Below are positions 1 to 8,241 of a stretch of 64,000 bases of DNA, piece by piece. The notes beneath the pieces are model-generated. The model saw nothing but the letters and a program-made list of their open reading frames with translations, was not told where the DNA came from and made no database searches. The position numbers and the translations under genes were made by a program. Where the stretch lies: assembly GCF_014145675.1 (NCBI RefSeq), contig NZ_JACGZW010000001.1:372001-436000 (forward strand), read 5' to 3'. The stretch is from Amycolatopsis dendrobii (GTDB lineage Bacteria; Actinomycetota; Actinomycetes; Mycobacteriales; Pseudonocardiaceae). Positions within the stretch are counted from its first letter, which is position 1. Each line of letters starts with the position of its first letter.

Positions 1-500
1 GCGACCTGGGCGACCGTCCGCTCGTCCTCCGGGCTGCCGTGGAGACCGCGCTCGGCGAGCAGGTCGTCTCCGGTGACGTCGGCGAGCCAGGTCGCGCAGT
101 CCAGCACGGTGAACACCGCTTCGAGCTCGACGTCGTCGCTCACCGGGCGGTCGCCGACCAGGACGTTGCGGATCGCCCAGCTCACCGGTTCCGGCTCCAT
201 CGCCTCGTCCAGCCGCACGACGATGCGGTCGACCTGCGGCATCCGGGCCAGCCGGCGCAGCAGCGGCAGCAGGTCCTCGCGCAGCGTGCAGTTGACGCAG
301 CCGTGCGCCAGTTCGAGCGGCGTCAGCTCGTCGCGGCCGCGCAGCAGGATCCGGCGGCGGACGACGCCGGAGCCGATGTCGCGGAGGTCGTGGTGGACGA
401 CGGCGGTGCCGGGGCTCGCGCGGAGCAGGAGCGCGGCAAGAGCCTCGGTGCGGGCGATCCCGCTGCAGAGCACGAGCGGGACACGCGGACGTGGGGGCAC
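1..500 (-). CDS. CobW/YciC-like zinc-responsive protein (3' end outside the window)
   Basis: This reads leftward from a GTG at 500 (GGAG 7-8 bases upstream) and runs off the left edge, so about 166 N-terminal residues are visible. The motif [13 protein letters not shown] is the metal-binding GCxxC signature of CobW/COG0523 proteins, and the HHDLRD and DEAMEPEP stretches also fit. In actinobacteria the relative beside zinc-free ribosomal genes is a Zur-regulated zinc chaperone or ribosome remodelling factor (YciC/Mrf). Where COG0523 GTPases carry GxxxxGKT, this protein reads [17 protein letters not shown], so the nucleotide loop looks degenerate. It is divergent from rpmB across a shared Zur-like box. 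The family is clear; the biochemical role is inferred. Confidence 0.85.
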   Translation of the reverse strand, partial: MPPRPRVPLVLCSGIARTEALAALLLRASPGTAVVHHDLRDIGSGVVRRRILLRGRDELTPLELAHGCVNCTLREDLLPLLRRLARMPQVDRIVVRLDEAMEPEPVSWAIRNVLVGDRPVSDDVELEAVFTVLDCATWLADVTGDDLLAERGLHGSPEDERTVAQV

Positions 501-543
501 TGGATCTCCAGACGACGGGGCGGGGTACGGTGCCGAGCGTAGT

Positions 544-558
544 TGAACATGAATGTCA
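544..558. promoter_or_regulatory. Zur-type operator between divergent zinc-starvation genes
   Basis: The 15-mer TGAACATGAATGTCA matches the actinobacterial Zur core TGAAAATGATTTTCA at 12 of 15 positions. It lies between the CobW-like gene (start 500) and rpmB (start 579). Zinc-loaded Zur would repress both directions. Confidence 0.7.
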
Positions 559-578
559 CTATCAACTTGGGAGGGTCC

Positions 579-815
579 GTGTCAGCCGTGTGCCAGGTCA
601 CCGGCCGCAAGCCGGGCTACGGCAAGCAGGTCTCGCATTCGCATCGCCGCACGTCGCGACGCTGGGAGCCGAACCTGCAGACGCGCCGCTACTACGTGCC
701 GAGCCTCGGCCGCACCGTGCGGCTCAGGGTGTCGGCGAAGGGCATGAAGACGATCGACAAACGCGGCATCGACGCCGTCGTCGCCGATCTCGTGGCGAAG
801 GGAGTGAAGCTCTAG
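579..815 (+). CDS. rpmB: Ribosomal protein bL28, zinc-independent paralogue
   Basis: This encodes 78 residues starting [16 protein letters not shown] and ending [11 protein letters not shown], the normal length and termini of bL28. The GTG at 579 was chosen because GGGAGGG lies just upstream and because homologues start at this residue; upstream ATG and TTG codons fall inside the Zur-like operator. The conserved CxxC pairs of the zinc-binding form are missing, apart from one N-terminal Cys. It is a large-subunit protein and first gene of a four-gene set that replaces zinc-containing ribosomal proteins when zinc is short. Regulation by the box at 544-558 is inferred. Confidence 0.95.
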   Translation: MSAVCQVTGRKPGYGKQVSHSHRRTSRRWEPNLQTRRYYVPSLGRTVRLRVSAKGMKTIDKRGIDAVVADLVAKGVKL

Positions 816-983
816 ATGGCGAGAAGCACCGACATCCGGCCGATCATCAAGCTGCGGTCGACCGCGGGAACCGGCTACACGTACGTGACGAAGAAGAACC
901 GCCGCAACAATCCGGACCGGATGGTGCTGCGCAAATACGACCCGGTTGCGCGCAAGCACGTCGAATTCAAGGAAGAGCGCTGA
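816..983 (+). CDS. rpmG: Ribosomal protein bL33, zinc-independent paralogue
   Basis: This is a 55-residue protein starting [16 protein letters not shown] and ending KHVEFKEER. It has the bL33 core ([29 protein letters not shown]) but no cysteine at all, so the zinc ribbon of the C+ form is absent. The ATG directly follows the rpmB stop codon, implying translational coupling. It sits in the large ribosomal subunit near the E site. It belongs to the zinc-starvation operon. Confidence 0.95.
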   Translation: MARSTDIRPIIKLRSTAGTGYTYVTKKNRRNNPDRMVLRKYDPVARKHVEFKEER

Positions 984-1288
984 TGGCGAAGAAGTCGAAA
1001 ATCGCGAAGAACGAACAGCGGAAGGTGATCGCCGCGCGGTATGTCGAACGGCGGCGCGCGCTCAAGGCGCTGATCGCGTCGCCGTCCGCTTCACCGCAGG
1101 ATAAGGCCGACGCAGCCGTTGCGCTGCAACGCATGCCGCGTGACGCCAGCCGCACGCGCATCCGCAACCGCGACGCCGCCGACGGGCGTCCGCGCGGATA
1201 CCTGCGGAAATTCGGGCTGTCCCGGGTGCGCACGCGGCAGATGGCGCACAACGGGGAACTGCCCGGCGTCTCGAAGTCGAGCTGGTGA
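983..1288 (+). CDS. rpsN: Ribosomal protein uS14, long zinc-independent form
   Basis: This encodes 101 residues starting [20 protein letters not shown] and ending [11 protein letters not shown]. The length is that of the long S14 form; the zinc-binding S14 is about 61 residues and has CxxC pairs, which are absent here. The conserved [14 protein letters not shown] and R-x-MA stretches near the C-terminus are present. Its ATG overlaps the rpmG stop codon by one base. The product is a small-subunit head protein that substitutes for zinc-dependent S14 during zinc limitation. Confidence 0.96.
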   Translation: MAKKSKIAKNEQRKVIAARYVERRRALKALIASPSASPQDKADAAVALQRMPRDASRTRIRNRDAADGRPRGYLRKFGLSRVRTRQMAHNGELPGVSKSSW

Positions 1289-1293
1289 GCGCC

Positions 1294-1530
1294 ATGCCGA
1301 AACCGGACCGGACGCCGCGCCGCCGCCCGAACCCCTTCCACGCCGCCGGAATCACCCGGGTGGACTGGAAAGACGTCGACCTGCTGCGGAAATTCATCTC
1401 CGACCGCGGCAAGATCCGGGCCCGCCGGGTCACCGGATTGACGCCGCAGCAGCAGAAACAGGTGGCGACCGCGATCAAGAACGCGCGGGAGATGGCGCTG
1501 CTGCCGTACCCGACGGCGGCGCGGAGCTGA
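1294..1530 (+). CDS. rpsR: Ribosomal protein bS18, zinc-independent paralogue
   Basis: This encodes 78 residues with the bS18 core [19 protein letters not shown] and [13 protein letters not shown]. No cysteine is present, as expected for the zinc-free form. ATG 1294 aligns best with homologue N-termini. A GTG at 1285, in a GTGA overlap with rpsN, would add three residues and is the alternative. This is the last gene of the rpmB-rpmG-rpsN-rpsR set. A 28-bp near-copy of its sequence at 1435-1462 recurs at 4680-4707. Confidence 0.95.
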   Translation: MPKPDRTPRRRPNPFHAAGITRVDWKDVDLLRKFISDRGKIRARRVTGLTPQQQKQVATAIKNAREMALLPYPTAARS

Positions 1531-1624
1531 AAAACCGGATGCGGGCAGCGGGCCGGGCGCGGGACCATAACGGCACGAAACGGGCGTCGCACGAGGATGT
1601 CCCGACACCGGAAAGGTCCGCGTT

Positions 1625-2686
1625 GTGCACGCCCAGCTCACGGTCACGCCTGCCCAGCTGCCCGACATCCTGCTCACGACCGCCGTCGTCCGGCCGGTCT
1701 TCCTCTGGGGCGCGCCCGGAATCGGGAAGTCGTCGCTGGTCCGGGAATTCGCGGCGGCGCTCGGCCTCGAATGCGTCTCGCTGCTCGGCACGCAGCTCGC
1801 GCCCGAGGACCTCATCGGCGTCCCGCAGATTTCCGAGGGCCGCAGCCGGTTCTGCCCGCCCGAGCAGATCGCCCGCGACGAGCCGTACTGCCTGTTCCTC
1901 GACGAGCTCAACGCCGCGTCGCCGGACGTGCAGAAGGCGTTCTATTCGCTGATCCTCGACCGCCGGATCGGCTCCTACGAACTGCCGCCCGGTTCGGTAG
2001 TGATCGGCGCCGGAAACCGCGCCACCGACCAGGCGCTCGCCCGGCCGATGGCCTCGGCGCTGGTGAACCGGCTGGTCCACCTGCACCTGCGCGCGTCGGC
2101 GGGCGACTGGCTCGCCTGGGCGGCGGGCCACGACATCCACCCGGCGGTGGTCGAGTACCTCGCCCAGCGTCCGGACCACCTGTGGAGCCAGCCGCCGAAG
2201 ACCGAGGAACCGTTCTCCACGCCCAGGTCCTGGCACATGCTGTCCGACCTGCTGCACTCGGCAGCCGACCCGCTCGACGACGAGACCGCCGGGCTGCTCG
2301 CCTACGCCACGCTCACCCCGCAGCACGCCGGCGCGTTCCGGTCCTATCTCAAGGTCGCCCGGCACGCCTACGACCTGGAAGCGATCCTCAAGGGCGACGC
2401 GCGCTGGCCCGCCGAGCCGGGCGAGCGCGACCTGCTCTATTTCCTCGCCGAGACCTTCCGCGTCCGGCTGGCCCGCGACCTGCCCGCGGACAAGCGGCAC
2501 GCGTCGGCGGCGGTGCGCCAGTTCGCGTTCCGCGCGAAGAGCCTGCTGGTCGAACTGGCGGAGATCTCGCTGGAGATGGCGCAGCTCGTGATCGCGGACG
2601 ACGAGGCGGGCAACCCGCGCCTGCCGTCCTGGTTCCTGGTCGAAGCCGCGCGCGACCTGCCGCGGCTGGTGGCGGCCCGGGCATGA
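1625..2686 (+). CDS. MoxR-type AAA+ ATPase
   Basis: This is a 353-residue protein. It has Walker A GAPGIGKSS near residues 29-37, Walker B LFLDELNAA near 90-98, and sensor 1 GAGNRATD. The C-terminal half is the helical lid of MoxR-like ATPases. The GTG start follows AAAGG. MoxR ATPases usually pair with a VWA-domain partner in chaperone-like or metal-insertion work, and the next gene encodes such a partner in the same direction 82 bases on. No client can be named from the sequence. Cytosolic, with no signal or membrane segment. Confidence 0.85.
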   Translation: MHAQLTVTPAQLPDILLTTAVVRPVFLWGAPGIGKSSLVREFAAALGLECVSLLGTQLAPEDLIGVPQISEGRSRFCPPEQIARDEPYCLFLDELNAASPDVQKAFYSLILDRRIGSYELPPGSVVIGAGNRATDQALARPMASALVNRLVHLHLRASAGDWLAWAAGHDIHPAVVEYLAQRPDHLWSQPPKTEEPFSTPRSWHMLSDLLHSAADPLDDETAGLLAYATLTPQHAGAFRSYLKVARHAYDLEAILKGDARWPAEPGERDLLYFLAETFRVRLARDLPADKRHASAAVRQFAFRAKSLLVELAEISLEMAQLVIADDEAGNPRLPSWFLVEAARDLPRLVAARA

Positions 2687-2721
2687 GCGCAGCGTGCGAG
2701 CGAATCATGGTTATTCGTGCT

Positions 2722-2765
2722 GGCACCTCCCTGTCGGCCAGCGTGGAACTCGTCCTCGAGGTGCC
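2722..2765 (+). promoter_or_regulatory. Hairpin that could mask the ribosome-binding site of the VWA gene
   Basis: GGCACCTC at 2722-2729 is the exact reverse complement of GAGGTGCC at 2758-2765, with a 28-base loop. The right arm contains the GAGG used for the start at 2769, so the fold would hide that site. Function is inferred. Confidence 0.4.
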
Positions 2766-2768
2766 GGC

Positions 2769-4661
2769 ATGAGCAGCGTCCGCTCCGACGCTCGCCTCCG
2801 CGAACGCCGGAACAAGGCGATCGACGCGGGATGGGCGATGGTCCGCGCGAACACCGTCCTGAAACGGCTCGCGGAGGGCGCGAGCCTGGACCGCACCAGC
2901 CTGACCGGCTCCGAAGCTTGGGCCGTGGTCGCCGACAGCGGCCTGGTCACCGCGAACCGAGCCCGCGACGCCGAACCCGCCGAATGGGCGTGGGTGTTCG
3001 CGCATCTGCTGCTGCACCTGGGCCTCGGTCATCTGGACGAGGAGCAGCTCGCCGAGGCGGACGCGATCGCTGCCGGCCGCGAAGTCGACGCGAGCTACAG
3101 CGCGGCATGTTGCGTTGCGGTGCACCGGTTCGCGGAGGCGGTGCGAGTCGGGACCCCGCTCACGCTCCTGCCCGAATTCCCCGGCACGGACGAGCTTTCC
3201 CTTGCCCGCGCTTGGCGCGACACCGGCGTTCCGGAGGTCTTCCGGTCGCTCGGCACCGGCGGCGATCGGCCGTGTCTCGCGCTCGCGGAGCCGCCGAGCC
3301 GCTGGCACGCCCAGTACTGCGGGAAGTCGGCGCCGTGGACCGAGCGGTTCGCGCACGGCTTGATCGCCTCGGCCACCGAGGCGATGGAGCAGGCCGCCGA
3401 CGCGCGCGGCCAGACCCGGCACCGGCGGAGCCTGGGGGAGTGGGACCGCGCGCTGGGCTGGTTCGCCTCGTCGTTCCCGCTGCTGGGCGCGGTGGCCGCC
3501 GGGTTCACGCTGACCGCCGACCCGGAGGTGGTCCGCGCCTGGGACATTTCCGTCGCGGCGGTCGACGCCGAGCACGGCGAGATCTACGTCAACCCGCACG
3601 CCGCGCTGACCGCCGAGGAATGGCGGTTCGTGCTCGCCCACGAGATGCTGCACGCCGCGCTCCGGCACGACCGCCGCGCGCTCGGCCGCGACCCGTACCT
3701 GTGGAACGTCGCCTGCGACTACGTGATCAACGGCTGGCTGGTCGCCCTCGGCGTCGGCGAGCTGCCCGGCGACGGGCTGCACGATCCGCAGTTAGCCGGA
3801 CTGTCCGCGGAATCGGTGTACGACACGCTGACCACGGACCTGCGCCGCGCCCGCAAACTGCGCACGCTGGGCGGCCGCGAGGCGGGCGACGTCCTCGGCG
3901 ATTGGCTGTCCGAGCCGGACGCGGCCGCCCGCCGCTCGTCGCGCCGGACCGAACCCAAGCCGCTGCCGTGGCGCGACGGCGACCGGACCGGCGGCATCGA
4001 CCTGGACGAGTTCTATCGCCGCGCGCTCAGCCAGGGCCTGGTCTATCACCAAGCGCAGGGCCGCGGCCTGCTGCCGCTCGGGCTGGAACAGGAGATCCGC
4101 GCGCTGGACCACCCGCCGCTGCCGTGGGACGCGCAGCTGGCCCAGTGGTTCGACGAGCACGTCCGGGCCGAGCAGCCGGTGCGCAGCTACTCGCGGGCGT
4201 CGCGCCGTCAGTCGGCGACGCCGGACATCCCGCGCCCGGGCCGGGTCCGCCCGGAGCGGCTCGAGCGCCGCGCGACCTTCGGCGTCGTGCTGGACACGTC
4301 CGGGTCGATGAACGCGGAACTGCTGGGCAAGGCACTCGGCGCGATCGCGTCGTACGCCCGCGCCCGCGACGTCCCGGCCGCCCGGGTGGTGTTCTGCGAC
4401 GCGGCCGCCTACGACGCCGGATACCTTGCCGTGGAAGACATCGCGGGCCAGGTGAAAGTCCGCGGCCGCGGCGGCACCCGGCTGCAGCCCGGGGTCGACC
4501 TGCTGCGCCGCGCCCCGGACTTCCCGGCGGACGGCCCGGTGCTGATCATCACCGACGCGCAATGCGACCACGTGCGGCCGTTGCGGGAACACGCGTTCCT
4601 GGTTCCGCGCGGCGCCCGGCTGCCGTTCGTGCCGCGCGGTCCGGTTTTCCGGGTGGAGTGA
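2769..4661 (+). CDS. VWA-like domain protein with DUF2201-type putative metallopeptidase domain
   Basis: This is a 630-residue protein. A zinc-peptidase motif HEMLHAALRH lies at residues 291-300. The C-terminal domain is VWA-like, with the MIDAS start DTSGSM at about 509-514. The layout matches DUF2201/COG3864 predicted metal-dependent peptidases coupled to MoxR ATPases. The N-terminal part carries a second, glutamate-less copy, HLLLHLGLGH at 79-88, which looks like a duplicated and decayed HExxH. ATG 2769 was chosen because GAGGTG precedes it; in-frame sequence upstream has no such site. It is expected to work with the MoxR ATPase. The substrate is unknown and no signal peptide is seen. Confidence 0.8.
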   Translation: MSSVRSDARLRERRNKAIDAGWAMVRANTVLKRLAEGASLDRTSLTGSEAWAVVADSGLVTANRARDAEPAEWAWVFAHLLLHLGLGHLDEEQLAEADAIAAGREVDASYSAACCVAVHRFAEAVRVGTPLTLLPEFPGTDELSLARAWRDTGVPEVFRSLGTGGDRPCLALAEPPSRWHAQYCGKSAPWTERFAHGLIASATEAMEQAADARGQTRHRRSLGEWDRALGWFASSFPLLGAVAAGFTLTADPEVVRAWDISVAAVDAEHGEIYVNPHAALTAEEWRFVLAHEMLHAALRHDRRALGRDPYLWNVACDYVINGWLVALGVGELPGDGLHDPQLAGLSAESVYDTLTTDLRRARKLRTLGGREAGDVLGDWLSEPDAAARRSSRRTEPKPLPWRDGDRTGGIDLDEFYRRALSQGLVYHQAQGRGLLPLGLEQEIRALDHPPLPWDAQLAQWFDEHVRAEQPVRSYSRASRRQSATPDIPRPGRVRPERLERRATFGVVLDTSGSMNAELLGKALGAIASYARARDVPAARVVFCDAAAYDAGYLAVEDIAGQVKVRGRGGTRLQPGVDLLRRAPDFPADGPVLIITDAQCDHVRPLREHAFLVPRGARLPFVPRGPVFRVE

Positions 4662-4679
4662 GTCCGGTGCCAGATCGCA

Positions 4680-4707
4680 GGATTGCCGCCGCAGCAACAG
4701 AAACAGG
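4680..4707 (+). repeat. 28-bp near-copy of an internal rpsR segment
   Basis: This stretch matches rpsR positions 1435-1462 at 26 of 28 bases. Read in the matching frame it gives GLPPQQQKQ against GLTPQQQKQ in S18. It sits 18 bases after the VWA stop codon in non-coding DNA. It may be a relic of a second rpsR or a short duplication. Confidence 0.5.
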
Positions 4708-4772
4708 CAACGCGGAGCGATCCCCGCCCACACGGCCGGACGGGCGCGAGGCTCGCCCGGCCGCATCCGGCG

Positions 4773-5918
4773 CTACCCGAGTTTCCAAGCCACCGCGTGC
4801 ATCTTGTAGCCAGCGGTGTCCGCGCTCCCGACCACATACCCGCTGTCGGTGATCCACTCGCCCTTGCTGTGACTGCCGCCCGGCAGAATCCCGAACCGCA
4901 CGGTGTTCCCGTTGTCGTACCAAACAGTCGCGCGGTTCTGCGAAGCCCCCACCGCGTTCCCGTTCGAGTCGACCCCGGCGACGTCTCCGTCGATCAGATA
5001 CACATTCCCGTCCGGATCCCACAGCACCGAATCCCGGTCCGGCGGATAGAGATAGCCGCTCCCGGTCACATACCCGGCGGGGCTGACCTGGTTGAGCCAG
5101 ACCGGATTCGCGCTCGGCCATTGCAGGCGCCGCAGGACCCCGTCGCGGTCCCACGTCACCGGGGCAGAGCTCCCGTGCTCGACGTCGGTCAGGTGCCCGG
5201 CGATCGTGCCGTTCCGGTTCATGACGTTGTTCGCGCTGGCCCACGCGGCCGGGGCCAGATCGGTGATCGGACCGCCGTTGACCCACCGCACGGAGTGCGC
5301 CTTCGCGGGGTTGGAATCCTGGCCGGAGACGATGGTGCCGTCGGCGGAAATGCCGGTGGCGACGGCCCACGTGTCGCCCGGCAGCGTCCCGAGGTCGGTG
5401 ACCTGGCCGTCCGGGTCCCAGCGGAACGGGTGCTGCAGGCCGTCCGGCGTCTGCCATTCCCCGACGACCACGCCGGTGTCGCTGATCTTCTCGCCCATCG
5501 CGTTGTGGTAGCCGGGCGGAAGCGGCATCAAGGTCGCCTGGCCCGCGGCGTCCCACCGCGCCGGGATGGCGATGGTCGGCGTCAGCACGTACCCGGCGGC
5601 GACGCCCTGGCTGTTGATGGCGCGTGCCTGTCCCTGAGCGGCGCCCGGGGTCGGCAGCGCGGTCGGGCGCCCGGCGGTGTCCCAGCGGACCGGGTGGTCG
5701 AGGCGCGGGTCGCGGCCCGCCGACGACGTGCCGACCGCCGTCCCCGCCTCGTTGACCGCCAGCGCCAGGCTCTGGTCGTCCCCGGGCAGCGGAGCGAGAT
5801 CAGTCGGCGCGAGCGGATCGGCCCGGGCGGTCCCGGTCGTCGCGCCCGCGAACACGAGCAGGGCGGCGGCGAGCGAGCACGCGCGTCTTCGTCCGGTCGC
5901 ACTGTTCCTGGTCATCAT
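4773..5918 (-). CDS. Secreted HAF-repeat protein
   Basis: This is a 381-residue protein. Arginines at 10-12, a hydrophobic core and the ATTGTARA|DP junction give a Sec signal peptide of about 33 residues. The mature part consists of repeated units of roughly 45 residues with the pattern DLGxLPG...A.GIS.DGTIVG....A.RW, typical of HAF repeats that form beta-propeller-like folds. The start is ATG 5918, with GGGGAG just upstream and a second ATG at 5915. The family has no agreed function; an extracellular binding or structural role is likely. It is transcribed away from cobA and convergent with the VWA gene. Confidence 0.75.
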   Translation of the reverse strand: MMTRNSATGRRRACSLAAALLVFAGATTGTARADPLAPTDLAPLPGDDQSLALAVNEAGTAVGTSSAGRDPRLDHPVRWDTAGRPTALPTPGAAQGQARAINSQGVAAGYVLTPTIAIPARWDAAGQATLMPLPPGYHNAMGEKISDTGVVVGEWQTPDGLQHPFRWDPDGQVTDLGTLPGDTWAVATGISADGTIVSGQDSNPAKAHSVRWVNGGPITDLAPAAWASANNVMNRNGTIAGHLTDVEHGSSAPVTWDRDGVLRRLQWPSANPVWLNQVSPAGYVTGSGYLYPPDRDSVLWDPDGNVYLIDGDVAGVDSNGNAVGASQNRATVWYDNGNTVRFGILPGGSHSKGEWITDSGYVVGSADTAGYKMHAVAWKLG

Positions 5919-6125
5919 GACTCCCCATCTGATGCGGCAGTGTGCGACAAGCAGTCGTTTCCCGAGGCAGCGGTGGTACGACCTGCGCGCGGAATTACTC
6001 CCGTGGCGCCGGATTTGCCTGCGGACAGCCGACGTATTTTTGCCGTCGTGTTAACCCTGGCGGCGTAAGCGACGTCCCCGGCGTGGCATGACCCACGCTC
6101 GGCGTGCGAGACGGCGCCCCGCCCA

Positions 6126-6131
6126 TAAACT
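6126..6131 (+). promoter_or_regulatory. Possible -10 element for a leaderless cobA transcript
   Basis: TAAACT fits the actinobacterial TANNNT -10 pattern and ends 7 bases before the cobA ATG at 6139, which has no ribosome-binding site. No clear -35 element was seen. Confidence 0.35.
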
Positions 6132-6138
6132 TCCGCGC

Positions 6139-7365
6139 ATGGACGACCCGCACTACCTTTCCGGCCTGAACCTGACCGGCCGCCGCGTCGTGGTGTTCGG
6201 CGGCGGTTCTGTTGCCCAGCGCCGGCTGCCCCGGCTGATCAGCGCGGGCGCCCGCGTCGAACTGGTGTCGCCGCACACGACGCCGTCGGTGCAGGGGATG
6301 GCGGACGCGGGCGAACTGGTCTGGCACCGGCGCCGCTACACCGAGGGCGACCTGCGGGCCGCCTGGTACGCGCTGGCTTGCACGAACAGCCCGGAAACCA
6401 ACGCCGAGATCTGCGCCGAGGCCGAACGGGAACGCGTCTTCTGCGTCCGCGCCGACGAGGGCGAGTCCGGTTCGGCGGTGACCCCGGCGACCGGACGGCA
6501 CGGCGGCCTCCTGTTCGGCGTCCTGTCCGGCGGCGAGCCGCTCCGCTCGGCCGCGGTCCGCGATTCGATGCTGGACGGCCTGCACGCGGGCACGATCGAG
6601 GACGGCCGCCAGCCGCATCCGGAAGGCACGCTGCCCGGCGTCGCGCTGGTCGGCGGCGGGCCCGGCGACCCGGACCTGATCACCGTCCGCGCCCGGCGGC
6701 TGCTGTCGCGCGCCGACGTCGTGGTCGTCGACCGGCTCGGCCCGCGAGACCTGCTGGACGAACTCGCGCCGGAGGTCGAGGTCATCGACGCGGCGAAGAT
6801 CCCGTACGGCCGCGCGGCGAGCCAGGAGGTGATCAACCGGACGCTCGTCGAGAAGGCCAAGGAAGGCAAGTTCGTCGTCCGGCTCAAGGGCGGCGACCCG
6901 TACCTGTTCGGCCGCGGGTTCGAAGAGGTCCAGGCGTGCGCCGAGGCGGGCGTGCCGGTGACGATGGTCCCGGGCATCACCTCGGCCTTCGCGGTGCCCG
7001 CGGTGGCGGACGTGCCGGTGACGCACCGCGGGGTCGCGCACGAGGTGGTCGTCGTGTCCGGGCACGTCGCGCCGGGGGACGAGCGATCGCTGGTGGACTG
7101 GTCGCTGCTGGCCCGGATGCGCGGGACGATCGTGCTGATGATGGGCGTCGAACGGCTGCCGAAGTTCGCCGCCGCCCTGCTCGAAGGCGGCCGCCCCGGC
7201 GACACGCCGGTCGCGGTGATCGAGGACGGGACCATGCGGACCCAGCGAGTGCTGCGGTCGACGCTCGCCTCGGTGGCCGAGGAGGCGGCGGCCGCGGGAG
7301 TCCGCCCGCCCGCGGTGATCGTGTTCGGCCCGGTCGCCGGACTTGACCGGAATGAGGCCGGATAA
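6139..7365 (+). CDS. cobA: Siroheme synthase: precorrin-2 dehydrogenase fused to uroporphyrinogen-III methyltransferase
   Basis: This is a 408-residue fusion. Residues about 1-150 form a Rossmann-like CysG-B domain (VVVFGGGSVAQRR near the N-terminus). Residues about 160-405 form the SAM-dependent methyltransferase, with VGGGPGDPDLITVRA, the VVRLKGGDPYLFGRG loop and VPGITSAFA. It methylates uroporphyrinogen III at C2 and C7 with SAM and then oxidises precorrin-2 towards sirohydrochlorin, for siroheme and possibly B12. A cysG-type name would fit equally; the C-terminal CysG-A ferrochelatase/dehydrogenase unit is the one represented at the N-terminus. ATG 6139 is the conserved start; 17 further in-frame residues upstream look untranslated. 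It stands alone. Confidence 0.92.
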   Translation: MDDPHYLSGLNLTGRRVVVFGGGSVAQRRLPRLISAGARVELVSPHTTPSVQGMADAGELVWHRRRYTEGDLRAAWYALACTNSPETNAEICAEAERERVFCVRADEGESGSAVTPATGRHGGLLFGVLSGGEPLRSAAVRDSMLDGLHAGTIEDGRQPHPEGTLPGVALVGGGPGDPDLITVRARRLLSRADVVVVDRLGPRDLLDELAPEVEVIDAAKIPYGRAASQEVINRTLVEKAKEGKFVVRLKGGDPYLFGRGFEEVQACAEAGVPVTMVPGITSAFAVPAVADVPVTHRGVAHEVVVVSGHVAPGDERSLVDWSLLARMRGTIVLMMGVERLPKFAAALLEGGRPGDTPVAVIEDGTMRTQRVLRSTLASVAEEAAAAGVRPPAVIVFGPVAGLDRNEAG

Positions 7366-7395
7366 CGCCGGACAACGCGCCGTCCGCGCGCGAAG

Positions 7396-8157
7396 ATGTC
7401 CGGTATGACCTTGCCTGCCCTGCCCGAGGAGTCATTCCGGCGCGTGCTCTGCGTCGTCGCGCACCCGGACGACATGGAGTACGGCACGTCCGCCGCCGTC
7501 GCGCGCTGGACCGCGCGCGGCATCGAGGTCGCCTACCTCCTGCTCACCCGCGGCGAGGCAGGCATGCCGAACCCGCCCGAGGAGACGGCCCGCCTGCGTG
7601 TCGCCGAACAGCGCAACGCCTGCGCGGCCGTCGGCGTCGAGCGCCTCACCGTGCTCGACCATCCGGACGGCGTGCTCGTCTACGGCCTCGACCTGCGCCG
7701 GGACATCTCCCGCGAGATCCGCCGGTTCAAGCCCGACGTCGTGCTCGGCTGCGGATTCGACGTCGAAACGCCCTACGGCTTCGACCAGGCCGACCACCGC
7801 GCTGTCGGACTCGCGACCCTCGACGCGATCCGCGACGCGGGCAACCGGTGGGTCTTCCCGGAGCAGATCGACGACGAGGGCCTGGCCCCGCATTCGGCGC
7901 GCTGGTACCTCGTCCCGGGCCTCCCCGGCTCCGGGGCGACCCACGGTGTCGACGTCACGGGAGAACCGCTGCAACGCGGCGTCGCGTCTCTGGAGGCGCA
8001 CGCCGCGTACCTGGCCGCGCTCCCGGACCACCCCGCGCCCGCCGACTTCATCCCGCAGTTCGCGGCGATGAGCGGCAAGGCCATGGACGTGGAGCACGCC
8101 GTCCTGTTCCGCGCACACGACCTCCAGGCGCCTCCGCACTTACCCGACGACGACTGA
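7396..8157 (+). CDS. PIG-L family de-N-acetylase
   Basis: This is a 253-residue protein. AHPDDMEYG near residue 20 is the zinc-binding motif of PIG-L deacetylases, and the later QADHRAVG supplies the third ligand histidine. The family includes MshB, Mca and LmbE and removes acetyl groups from N-acetylglucosamine-type amides. MshB and Mca carry flanking sequence not seen here, so the substrate is left open. An in-frame ATG at 7405 is an equally good start. It ends 22 bases before a perfect hairpin that separates it from the convergent hydrolase gene. Confidence 0.85.
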   Translation: MSGMTLPALPEESFRRVLCVVAHPDDMEYGTSAAVARWTARGIEVAYLLLTRGEAGMPNPPEETARLRVAEQRNACAAVGVERLTVLDHPDGVLVYGLDLRRDISREIRRFKPDVVLGCGFDVETPYGFDQADHRAVGLATLDAIRDAGNRWVFPEQIDDEGLAPHSARWYLVPGLPGSGATHGVDVTGEPLQRGVASLEAHAAYLAALPDHPAPADFIPQFAAMSGKAMDVEHAVLFRAHDLQAPPHLPDDD

Positions 8158-8178
8158 CATGGCCCCGGCGGAAGGTCA

Positions 8179-8221
8179 TGCGGGGGTCCTGAGGGACTTT
8201 GATTCCGTCAGGACCCCCGCA
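8179..8221. terminator. 14-bp perfect hairpin between convergent genes
   Basis: The arms 8179-8192 and 8208-8221 are exact reverse complements around a 15-base loop. The loop core GGGACTTTGATTCC resembles the reverse complement of the loop of the hairpin at 13173-13221. It is likely a bidirectional terminator and also a member of a dispersed repeat family. Confidence 0.75.
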
Positions 8222-8241
8222 CGAACCTCGAGGCTCCGGGC

